This document shows positions 8,626 through 15,975 of a DNA stretch of 64,000 nucleotides, piece by piece (position 1 is the first letter of the stretch; the number at the start of each line of letters is the position of its first letter). The notes under the pieces are model-generated. The model saw nothing but the letters and a program-made list of their open reading frames with translations. It was not told where the DNA came from and did not search any database. The position numbers and the translations under genes were made by a program. Source of the DNA: Mucilaginibacter inviolabilis (lineage in GTDB: Bacteria; Bacteroidota; Bacteroidia; Sphingobacteriales; Sphingobacteriaceae); assembly GCF_011089895.1 (NCBI RefSeq), contig NZ_JAANAT010000001.1, positions 1 through 64,000 of the forward strand, given 5' to 3'.

Positions 8626-8940
8626 ATGCAAAGAGTCGCTTTTAAGATGCATCTTTTACCTGGTAAAACACAGGAATATAAAACGCGGCACGATCAGATA
8701 TGGCCCGAACTGGTTACTCTGTTAAAACAAAGTGGTATCGGCGACTATTACATTTACCTGGACGAGGAAACAAATATGCTTTTTGGCACTTATCTGACGA
8801 CTGATTTAAATACTATTAATAAACTTCCGGAAAGCCCGGTGATGCAAAAATGGTGGCAATATATGGCTGATATCATGGAAAGTAACAGCGATCATTCGCC
8901 CAAAAGCGCCCCATTACAGGAAATGTTTTATTTGGCTTGA
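8626..8940 (+). CDS. rhaM: L-rhamnose mutarotase-like protein
   Basis: This 104-residue cytoplasmic protein matches the RhaM family over its full length. It has the N-terminal AFKMHLLPGKTQEYKTRHD block with the conserved His, IGDYYIYLDEETNMLFGTY in the middle, and the WWQYMADIM C-terminal helix. RhaM interconverts alpha and beta L-rhamnopyranose. No rhamnose catabolic gene (rhaA, rhaB, rhaD) is present in the window, and its neighbours are a beta-galactosidase and L-arabinose genes. It may act on another released sugar, or the rhamnose pathway may lie elsewhere. It ends at a strong bidirectional terminator at 8957. Confidence 0.88.
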   Translation: MQRVAFKMHLLPGKTQEYKTRHDQIWPELVTLLKQSGIGDYYIYLDEETNMLFGTYLTTDLNTINKLPESPVMQKWWQYMADIMESNSDHSPKSAPLQEMFYLA

Positions 8941-8956
8941 TGAATTGTTAAGAATA

Positions 8957-8992
8957 ATAAGCCCCGAAGTAAACATTTACTCCGGGGCTTAT
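8957..8992. terminator. Bidirectional terminator between rhaM-like and araA genes
   Basis: AATAAGCCCCG and CGGGGCTTAT flank AAGTAAA/TTTACT, giving a stem of about 16 bp with one bulge. It sits between converging genes and serves both. Confidence 0.85.
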
Positions 8993-8994
8993 CT

Positions 8995-10485
8995 CTATTT
9001 ATAAGCTACCTCGTTCCACCTGATCTCATTCCGAAACTGGTCTATGCGGGTATCTTTTCCGATACGTAAAAATTCAATACCCGCCATGTCGGCAAAATCC
9101 TGGAGATGTTCAGCAGTTAAATTCTGGCTGTAAGCGGTATGGTGTGCCCCGCCGGCGTATATCCAGGCAGCGCACCCGGTTCTCATATCTGGATATGGTT
9201 TCCATAACACACGGGCAACAGGGAGCTTTGGCAGATCATTCACGGGCTCAACTGCTTCCACCTCATTAATCAGCAAGCGAAAACGGTTACCCATATCAAC
9301 CAGCGCCGCATTAAGCGCAGGGCCGCCTGCTACATTAAATACCAGCCTTGCCGGATCGGCTTTGCCGCCAATACCTAAGGGATGAACTTCTAGCGTTACT
9401 TTGCCATTGGCCAAAGAGGCATCTACCTCCAGCATGTGCGAGCCCAGTACCAGCGCGTTATTCGGATCGAAATGATAAGTGTAATCTTCCATAAAAGCGT
9501 TGCCGCCCTTTAATCCGGCTCCCATTACTTTAAAAGCTCGTACCAGGGCAGCGGTTTTCCAGTCGCCCTCACCGGCAAAACCATAACCATCGGCCATCAG
9601 TCGTTGGGCGGCAATTCCTGGTAATTGTACCATACCATGCAGGTCTTCAAAGGTGTCTGAAAAACCTTTAAAGCCACCGTCGACTAAGAACTTCCGCAAT
9701 CCTAATTCTATCCTTGCGGCCTCATAAATAGAGGAATATTTATCGCCACCTTTTTTAAGCGAAGCATCCATCGTGTATGTAGCTTCATATTCTTCTGTTA
9801 ATGTATTGATATCCGTATCGCTTATTGAATTAATTACCGCTACCAGGTCGCCAATGCCATAAGTATTTACGGAGAAGCCAAATTTTAGCTCGGCCTCCAC
9901 CTTGTCTCCATCAGTAACGGCAACAAAACGCATGTTGTCGCCAAAGCGTACAAATTTGGCGCCCTGCCAGTCGTACCAGCCAGCCGCGGCACGTGTCCAT
10001 GCATCTATCTGGGCTAAAACTTCAGGATCCTGCCAGTGCCCAACAACTACTTTGCGGTTAATGCGCATCCGCGATACCATAAAACCAAATTCACGGTCGC
10101 CATGGGCGCTTTGGTTCAGGTTCATAAAATCCATGTCGATAGAGCTCCACGGAATATCACGGTTATACTGAGTATGCAGGTGTAATAGCGGCTTTTTCAA
10201 GATGCTTAAACCCCGTATCCACATTTTGGCAGGGGAGAAGGTGTGCATCCAGGTAATAACACCAATGCAATTTTCGGCCACGTTTGCCTGTTGCAGCGTG
10301 GTATATATTTCATCTGTGCTTTTTACAACGGGTTTATAAACTACGCGTACAGGAATTTTATCGGAGCTATGGAGCCCAGCGGTGATCTTTTGCGAGTGTT
10401 CGGCAACCAGTTTTAATGTTTCTTCACCGTAAAGATCCTGGCTCCCGGTAACGAACCAAACTTCAAATGTTTTCAGGTCGATCAT
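8995..10485 (-). CDS. araA: L-arabinose isomerase
   Basis: This 496-residue enzyme converts L-arabinose to L-ribulose in the cytoplasm. The N-terminal [18 protein letters not shown] block is diagnostic. The Mn-binding residues fall in [21 protein letters not shown] and the C-terminal GGAHHTAYS. The length is normal for bacterial AraA (about 500). It is the last gene of the minus-strand operon araB-araD-GH27-araA, 54 nt after the GH27 gene. The gap before it holds an AT-rich tandem repeat. Confidence 0.97.
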   Translation of the reverse strand: MIDLKTFEVWFVTGSQDLYGEETLKLVAEHSQKITAGLHSSDKIPVRVVYKPVVKSTDEIYTTLQQANVAENCIGVITWMHTFSPAKMWIRGLSILKKPLLHLHTQYNRDIPWSSIDMDFMNLNQSAHGDREFGFMVSRMRINRKVVVGHWQDPEVLAQIDAWTRAAAGWYDWQGAKFVRFGDNMRFVAVTDGDKVEAELKFGFSVNTYGIGDLVAVINSISDTDINTLTEEYEATYTMDASLKKGGDKYSSIYEAARIELGLRKFLVDGGFKGFSDTFEDLHGMVQLPGIAAQRLMADGYGFAGEGDWKTAALVRAFKVMGAGLKGGNAFMEDYTYHFDPNNALVLGSHMLEVDASLANGKVTLEVHPLGIGGKADPARLVFNVAGGPALNAALVDMGNRFRLLINEVEAVEPVNDLPKLPVARVLWKPYPDMRTGCAAWIYAGGAHHTAYSQNLTAEHLQDFADMAGIEFLRIGKDTRIDQFRNEIRWNEVAYK

Positions 10486-10490
10486 TTTAT

Positions 10491-10528
10491 AATTATTGAA
10501 TTATTGATTTAGTGAATTAGTGATTCAC
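10491..10528. repeat. Short AT-rich tandem repeat
   Basis: Repeated units of ATT-GAATTA, GATTTAGTG, AATTAGTGA follow one another between the GH27 and araA genes. A related array in reverse orientation occurs at 38833-38864 (AATTCACTAAATCACTAATT). This is a low-complexity intergenic filler with about 9-bp periodicity. Confidence 0.5.
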
Positions 10529-10539
10529 GACTTTTTTAA

Positions 10540-11910
10540 TTATTTGATATCAGATGATAATCTGAGCAGGGCCGCACCATGTGCATTGATATTTTGCTGG
10601 TAGTTTGTTTTGTATTGGCCGATGGTTTGTTTTTTCCAGAGATCGCGGACGGTTACTTTGCCTTTGAGGCCTAGAGATGTGAAATCTACTGCGACTGATT
10701 TAGCATCATCCCCAATGTTAAATAAGGCTACATACAGGTCTTTGCTATTTTGTACATGCGAATACCAAACCATAGCGCCGTCTTTTTTGTATAGTTGGCG
10801 TGGGTTTTCGCCATTTTGATTAGCGGCGAGTACCTCAGCATTGGTAAATAGCTTCAATTCCAGTTCGCGGTTTTCGGGTAAGTTACCACCCAGCATCAAG
10901 GGCGAACGGTATATGCTCCAGAAGGTCATGTGGGTATACAACTCATCTTCGGTAAAACGGCTGTATCGCTCAACACCAACCGGACCGCGTTTTGATAGCT
11001 TGCCTATCTGTATCATATCGCAATCGGGCCAATGACCGGGGCCGCCAACGCCTTCCCAGTTTTTGGCATAATCAAACATGTGCAGCACTTCTTTCCAGTT
11101 ATCCCAAAAGTCATCGGCCATGCGCCACATGTTAGCATATTGGGTAGCATGCGTGGCTTGGTTAAGTGGTGTTTCGCCCGGTGACAGACTTAAAACTACA
11201 GGTCTGCCGCATTGATCGATCGCTTTTTTATAACCTTCCACTTCGGCTGCGCTGTAAGGGCGGGAAAGGTCATCAACCTTAATAAAATCAACGCCCCATG
11301 AGGCATATAGCTCTAATAAGGAGTTCAGGTATTCCTGCGCGCCTGGCTTTTTCATGTCGAGCCCATACATATGGTTCATCCATGGGCATTTGGAATTGGT
11401 GTCTGCAACCATATCGGCAGTAATGCCGTTGGTGCCTTTTATCGGCGACTTTGCCCATACGGCTTGTCGCGGGATACCGCGCATTACATGGATGCCGAAT
11501 TTTAAGCCCTGAGCATGCACATAATCGGCAAGTGGTTTAAAACCGTTACCGCCAAACGCCGATGGGAATTTGTTGGGCTGTGGCGTTAATCGTCCCCATT
11601 TATCCATGGTTAGCCAGGGGATGTATGACCCATCTTCTAACCGTTTTTGAAAAGGGTTGCCGATATTGCTGCCCGGAGGATTATCATATGACCATAAAAA
11701 ATCGACCACGATATATTGCCAGCCATATGGTTTTAAGTATTTGGCCATATAATCGGTATTGGCTTTAACTTCATCCTCGTGAACGGCCGAGCCAAAACAG
11801 TTATAACTATTCCAGCCCATGGGTGGTGTAGCAGCTATTTTTGTTTGTGCCGAGATTTTAACGTTGAGCAGAATGCCCGTGGCAAATAGGAGTAAATAGG
11901 ATAATTTCAT
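10540..11910 (-). CDS. GH27 family enzyme (alpha-galactosidase or beta-L-arabinopyranosidase)
   Basis: This protein is read as 456 residues from the ATG at 11908-11910. That start gives a clean signal peptide (MKLSYLLLFATGIL, cleavage near ISAQ) and avoids overlap with araD; an upstream ATG would add 16 residues. The clan GH-D barrel starts with ATPPMGWNSYNCFG. The nucleophile is Asp213 in FIKVDD and the acid/base is Asp266 or Asp267 in RMADDFW. The usual alpha-galactosidase pair Asp-Asp (IDDCW) that holds the sugar O4/O6 reads VVDFLW here, so the second Asp is Phe71. It lies between araD and araA, which suggests release of arabinose units. C-terminal beta-sandwich present. Confidence 0.85.
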   Translation of the reverse strand: MKLSYLLLFATGILLNVKISAQTKIAATPPMGWNSYNCFGSAVHEDEVKANTDYMAKYLKPYGWQYIVVDFLWSYDNPPGSNIGNPFQKRLEDGSYIPWLTMDKWGRLTPQPNKFPSAFGGNGFKPLADYVHAQGLKFGIHVMRGIPRQAVWAKSPIKGTNGITADMVADTNSKCPWMNHMYGLDMKKPGAQEYLNSLLELYASWGVDFIKVDDLSRPYSAAEVEGYKKAIDQCGRPVVLSLSPGETPLNQATHATQYANMWRMADDFWDNWKEVLHMFDYAKNWEGVGGPGHWPDCDMIQIGKLSKRGPVGVERYSRFTEDELYTHMTFWSIYRSPLMLGGNLPENRELELKLFTNAEVLAANQNGENPRQLYKKDGAMVWYSHVQNSKDLYVALFNIGDDAKSVAVDFTSLGLKGKVTVRDLWKKQTIGQYKTNYQQNINAHGAALLRLSSDIK

Positions 11911-11917
11911 GGTTGTA

Positions 11918-12616
11918 TTATTGACCGTAATAAGAATCGGGCCCGTGTTTGCGCTCATAATGTTTTTTGATGAGCGAATCTTTTAAACGGGGAGCATAAT
12001 TATCTATTTGTTCTGTTAAATGGGCCATGTGCGCAACGGCCTCCAAAACTGCGCTGTTATAAACCGCTTTTTCGGCAGTCTTTCCCCAGGTAAAAGGGGC
12101 ATGATTGCCTACCAATACCATCTCAATCTCTTTATAATCAAGCCCGTTCTCTTTAAAATAATCTATGATCTGGAAACCCGTTTGATATTCATAATCTCCG
12201 GCTATCCTATTGTCTTCCATGGGCGGTGCGCAGGGAATGTCGGTAGTTAGATGATCGGCATGAGTTGTACCGAAAATGGGAATACATCGCTGTGCCTGTG
12301 CCCAGGCCGTGGCATAAGTGGAATGGGTGTGTACAATGCCACTAATGCCTGCCCAATATTTATACAAAACAGCGTGTGTTTTAGTGTCTGATGATGGGCG
12401 CAGACTGCCTTCTATCGTATTGCCATCAAAATCAACGATCACCATTTTTTCAGGTGTAAGTTCATCATAAGGGACACCGCTGGGTTTGATGGCAAAAACA
12501 CCCAGGTCCCTGTCGGCAGCGCTTACATTGCCAAAAGTGAACAGTACCAGTCCCAATTTAGGTAATTGCATGTTTGCCTCATAAGCCGTTTGTTTGATAT
12601 GTTGATACCTGCTCAT
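11918..12616 (-). CDS. araD: L-ribulose-5-phosphate 4-epimerase
   Basis: This 232-residue class II aldolase-fold enzyme converts L-ribulose 5-phosphate to D-xylulose 5-phosphate. The zinc ligands appear as His-Thr-His in GIVHTHSTYATAWAQ and a later His in GNHAPFTWG. The GNVSAADRD phosphate-binding block is near residue 30 and TTHADHL is present. The length matches the family. It is 4 nt downstream of araB and 7 nt upstream of the GH27 start, so the three are translationally close-packed. Confidence 0.96.
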   Translation of the reverse strand: MSRYQHIKQTAYEANMQLPKLGLVLFTFGNVSAADRDLGVFAIKPSGVPYDELTPEKMVIVDFDGNTIEGSLRPSSDTKTHAVLYKYWAGISGIVHTHSTYATAWAQAQRCIPIFGTTHADHLTTDIPCAPPMEDNRIAGDYEYQTGFQIIDYFKENGLDYKEIEMVLVGNHAPFTWGKTAEKAVYNSAVLEAVAHMAHLTEQIDNYAPRLKDSLIKKHYERKHGPDSYYGQ

Positions 12617-12620
12617 GGGA

Positions 12621-14327
12621 TTAATTGTTTTGAAGTTCGGCTTCTGCGGTTTTAGCTATTTGCCAGGCTACAAACTCCCCGAGATGTTTATATTGCCCAT
12701 ACCGGCTACTGTAAATATCCTTAAGATCAGTGTTAGGATAATATTCTTCATCAAAGCCGCCACCCATAGCGGTCATGGCTTCTTCAACGGTTGGATATAT
12801 ACCGGCTACCACGGCGGCAAACATGGCTGCACCCAGGGCGCAGGTGTGTTTAAACTGATGGATACGGATAGGCATGTCCAGCACATCGGCCATCATTTGC
12901 ATCACAAAAGGTGATTTTTTGGCCACACCGCCAATACCGATGATCCCCTTAACTAGTATGCCTTCGCTAATAAACCTGTCCACAATGCTTTTTGCTCCAA
13001 AACAGGTTGCTTCTGCCAGGGCACGGAAAACCCGGGGCGCATCGCTGCCTAAACTCAATCCGATTATGGCTCCCTTCAGTTCCTGGTTGGCATCTGGTGT
13101 ACGCCGGCCATTAAACCAATCGACAGCCAATTCATTGGGTGTATCAACTGGAATCAATGCAGCCTGTTTGCTCAGTTCAGGAATAATCAGATCGCTCAGC
13201 TCAGCTTTCAACGCTTTGACTGTGGCCTCGTCAATTATTTTTGATTTGGACAGTAAATGATTAATGGGCCATGAAATCATGTTTTTAAACCAGGCATAAG
13301 TATCGCCAAAGGCCGATTGCCCGGCTTCTAAACCCACCATGTCGGGGATAACCGAGCCATTTACCTGTCCGCATATACCGTGTACCAGTTTACCTTGCAT
13401 GTTAGCCGTTGGGGCAACCAAAATGTCACAGGTAGATGTACCCATTACCTTGCTCAAATAATAAGGTTCAATTTGCCCGCCCACGGCCCCCATGTGCGCG
13501 TCAAAAGCACCAGTACCCACTACAACTGTTGTTGACAGACCCAAACGTTCTGCCCATTCGGCGCTTAGTGTGCCGGCTGCCTGGTCGGCGGTGTAGGTAT
13601 CTTTATAAAGTTTGTCGGTAAATCCTTTTAATAATGGGTCAAGCGACGAAAAGAAATCATCGGGAGGCAGGCCATCAAATTCTTCGGCCCACAGGGCTTT
13701 ATGCCCGGCGGAGCAGCGCCCACGTTTAATGGCTTTAACATCAGTACCGCCTGTAAGTAAAAAAGGTATCCAGTCGCAATGCTCCACCCAGGAAGCGGCT
13801 GCATTTCTTACAGAAACGTCAGTCCTCAAAACATGCAATAACTTAGCCCAAAACCACTCGGATGAATAGATGCCACCCACATATTGGAGATAATTGATAT
13901 CAAATAAAGCGGCATGGGCATTGATTTCGGCTGCTTCTTTAACACTGGTGTGATCTTTCCATAACACAAACATGGCGTTCGGGTTATTTTCAAAACCGGG
14001 GGTTAAAGCCAGAGGGGTACCGTAAGCGTCAACCGCAACGGGAGTGGAGCCTGTGGTATCAACGGATATGCCTTTGATAGAATCAACAATGCCGGTACCG
14101 CCTGCCTTCGCAATACAATCTTTTATTGTTGCTTCCAGGCCATCTATATAATCCTGCGGATGCTGCCTGAACTGGTTTATGGACGGTTCGCAAAACAGGC
14201 CATCACGCCAGCGGGGGTATTCATATACAGACGATGCTACTTCCTGGCCATTTGCAGCATTTACAATAACGGAGCGTACAGAATCAGATCCATAGTCCAC
14301 CCCAATCACCCATTGATTTTTATTCAT
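12621..14327 (-). CDS. araB: Ribulokinase
   Basis: This 568-residue FGGY-family kinase phosphorylates L-ribulose. The N-terminal ATP-fold motif is GVDYGSDSVRSVIVNA. The substrate-domain block LPPDDFFSSLDPL and the C-terminal GIGGVAKKSPFVMQMMADVL with TCALGAAMFAAV are typical of ribulokinase. It is the first gene of the arabinose operon, with a leader of about 160 nt holding a hairpin and an operator-like palindrome at the promoter. Confidence 0.96.
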   Translation of the reverse strand: MNKNQWVIGVDYGSDSVRSVIVNAANGQEVASSVYEYPRWRDGLFCEPSINQFRQHPQDYIDGLEATIKDCIAKAGGTGIVDSIKGISVDTTGSTPVAVDAYGTPLALTPGFENNPNAMFVLWKDHTSVKEAAEINAHAALFDINYLQYVGGIYSSEWFWAKLLHVLRTDVSVRNAAASWVEHCDWIPFLLTGGTDVKAIKRGRCSAGHKALWAEEFDGLPPDDFFSSLDPLLKGFTDKLYKDTYTADQAAGTLSAEWAERLGLSTTVVVGTGAFDAHMGAVGGQIEPYYLSKVMGTSTCDILVAPTANMQGKLVHGICGQVNGSVIPDMVGLEAGQSAFGDTYAWFKNMISWPINHLLSKSKIIDEATVKALKAELSDLIIPELSKQAALIPVDTPNELAVDWFNGRRTPDANQELKGAIIGLSLGSDAPRVFRALAEATCFGAKSIVDRFISEGILVKGIIGIGGVAKKSPFVMQMMADVLDMPIRIHQFKHTCALGAAMFAAVVAGIYPTVEEAMTAMGGGFDEEYYPNTDLKDIYSSRYGQYKHLGEFVAWQIAKTAEAELQNN

Positions 14328-14390
14328 ATATAATTAGTGTTTTTATAACACTTATTTTAATTGACATTGAAGTGCTTATCGCCAAATATC

Positions 14391-14423
14391 TGCTGATGAT
14401 TATTTAATTAAAGAACATCAGCA
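14391..14423 (-). promoter_or_regulatory. Hairpin in the araB leader
   Basis: TGCTGATG (14391-14398) and CATCAGCA (14416-14423) form an 8-bp stem with a 17-nt loop, in the untranslated leader of araB about 65 nt before the start codon. Its role is unknown. Confidence 0.35.
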
Positions 14424-14495
14424 ATGAAACGACAGAGCGGTTAATAAATAGCTATAACTGGTTGTAAAATATTAATTGTTAATATAACACTAAAA

Positions 14496-14525
14496 CAAAA
14501 GTATAAAAAGTTTTATACAAACAAA
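14496..14525 (-). promoter_or_regulatory. araB promoter with overlapping palindromic operator
   Basis: On the minus strand TTTG (14522-14525) and TACTTTTG (14496-14503) are 18 nt apart, matching the Bacteroidota -33/-7 pattern. Between and across them lies the palindrome GTATAAAA-AG-TTTTATAC (14501-14518). A repressor there would cover the core promoter. The Bacteroidota arabinose regulator AraR is a natural candidate, but no araR gene is in the window. Confidence 0.5.
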
Positions 14526-14550
14526 ATTTAAAATAGAGGATTGCATTCCT

Positions 14551-14632
14551 GTAGAGACGCATCACATGCGTCTCAAACTGTACAGAATTAGGAATAGTTT
14601 GTCAAAAGGAGACGCATGTGATGCGTCTCTAC
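14551..14632. repeat. Palindromic repeat pair (GAGACGCAT type)
   Basis: Two 24-bp arms (14551-14574 and 14609-14632) are perfect inverted copies with 34 nt between. Each arm is also a palindrome, GAGACGCAT-CAC-ATGCGTCTC. The structure is that of a REP/REPIN-like element. The right arm overlaps the 3' end of the gene at 14629 and supplies its stop codon. Only this copy is in the window. Confidence 0.85.
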
Positions 14633-15561
14633 ATAACACCCCGGCTGGTTTCCAATGCCCGGATAATGGTATATAACGTTTCGTTAACAGGGGTGGGTAC
14701 CTGGTATTTGTGGCCAAGTTCTATCACCTTTCCGGCAAAGAGGTCTACTTCGCTTTTACGCCCGGCTTCGATGTCCTGTAACATGGAAGTTTTTCCTTCG
14801 GGGCCAAGTCCGTCAACTATGCGTGTAAATTCATCCATATCGTCCTGACCCAGGAAAATACCCATTTGATGCGACAGCGCTATTACTTCTTCGGCGGCCA
14901 TCAGCATGAGTTTACGGGCTTCCTTATTTTGCTGAAATTGACTGTATGTTGCCTTCAGTACGGCTGATGCCTGGTTAATGCCGGTGTTCATCATAAACTT
15001 AAACCAGAGTGCCTTGTACATATCAGCAGGGATATGATGGGGGATACCAGCCTTTTCAAATAATTCTTTTACAGCCTGTACCCTTTGGGAAAGCGTACTA
15101 TTATCCTTTTCGCCAAAAACTATCCGGCCAGGATTGGAGTAGGTGATCGTACTACCTTCGCGAACGGCATCCATCCCCACGCCATAGGCAAAAAGTAAAT
15201 GCTTCATCCCGATTGTTTCGCCTATCTGTTCTTCGCTGGATATGCCATTGAGTAACGAAATAACAATGGTGTCCTCATCCACAAATGTGCTCAAATCGTT
15301 TATGGCGGCAGCGAGTTGTGGGGCCTTTACCGCAACAATGATAAGATCGGCAGGAGGCTGAGAACGGTCGCCGGGTTCAACATAATTGAATTTATAAGAG
15401 CTTCCGTTAATCCTGATATCTGCGTTTTGATAGTTTTTGATACGCTCAGGAGAAGCGATGATCTTGACCAGACCGGGGGTTATATCCTGTAATTTGGCTG
15501 CATACATACCGCCCATTGCACCCAGACCTACGATATAAACATTATTGATATGATTCTTCAC
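14629..15561 (-). CDS. 2-dehydropantoate 2-reductase family protein
   Basis: This 310-residue protein belongs to the ketopantoate reductase family (PanE/ApbA). The N-terminal NADP-binding motif is YIVGLGAMGG, followed by ADLIIVAVKAPQL and SLLNGISSEEQIGE. The C-terminal domain has the conserved Lys in LWFKFMMNTGINQASAVL and the E-x-R-K-S-E-V-D type block (EAGRKSEVDLFAG). It could make pantoate, but similar reductases act on other 2-keto acids, and its position between araB and a SusC/SusD pair is not typical of coenzyme A genes. The stop codon (TAG at 14629-14631) lies inside a palindromic repeat. Confidence 0.82.
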   Translation of the reverse strand: MKNHINNVYIVGLGAMGGMYAAKLQDITPGLVKIIASPERIKNYQNADIRINGSSYKFNYVEPGDRSQPPADLIIVAVKAPQLAAAINDLSTFVDEDTIVISLLNGISSEEQIGETIGMKHLLFAYGVGMDAVREGSTITYSNPGRIVFGEKDNSTLSQRVQAVKELFEKAGIPHHIPADMYKALWFKFMMNTGINQASAVLKATYSQFQQNKEARKLMLMAAEEVIALSHQMGIFLGQDDMDEFTRIVDGLGPEGKTSMLQDIEAGRKSEVDLFAGKVIELGHKYQVPTPVNETLYTIIRALETSRGVM

Positions 15562-15975
15562 GATAAATAAGCAACGATGATATAGTGGCCGAAGTTAGAC
15601 AACCTCCTCATATGTTTACGGATTTTCTGCCCGGAATAATCCATTATTTACAGTTGGATGATCCTGCCTTATTAAAATTTAATCTGACCATCTGTCTAAA
15701 ATATAGGCCTTATAAGCCTTATTGGTAAGGCCATTTAGAATTTTACCCCTATTTCCTTAGGATTTTACCCCTCCCTCTGCTGTCGATAACAGCAAATTTG
15801 TTGAAACCTCCAAAACAAATTATGAAAGAGAAGACATTTTATTAACCCATCCGGGTATTGCGGCTTAATGTCCTTTTTATTCCCGCCGGTCAGGAATCGG
15901 GAACTGAGTAAAGGTGCAGATATGTGCCTTTTTAATGATCATACACCAACAAAATTTAAAACTTATTGAATTAAG
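15562..15975 (+). promoter_or_regulatory. 414-nt regulatory region upstream of susC with a direct-repeat operator
   Basis: ATTTTACCCCT occurs at 15740-15750 and again at 15762-15772, exactly 22 bp apart. CAAATTTG at 15793-15800, one base from TAnnTTTG, lies 21 bp after the second unit and could be the -7 box. This arrangement fits activation by a hybrid two-component regulator such as the one at 25440. A similar pair lies upstream of GH35 at 6665. The rest of the region shows nothing clear. Confidence 0.45.

Noticed and set aside
11911..11958. Longer start for the GH27 gene
   Set aside because: It overlaps araD and puts 16 residues before a clean signal peptide.
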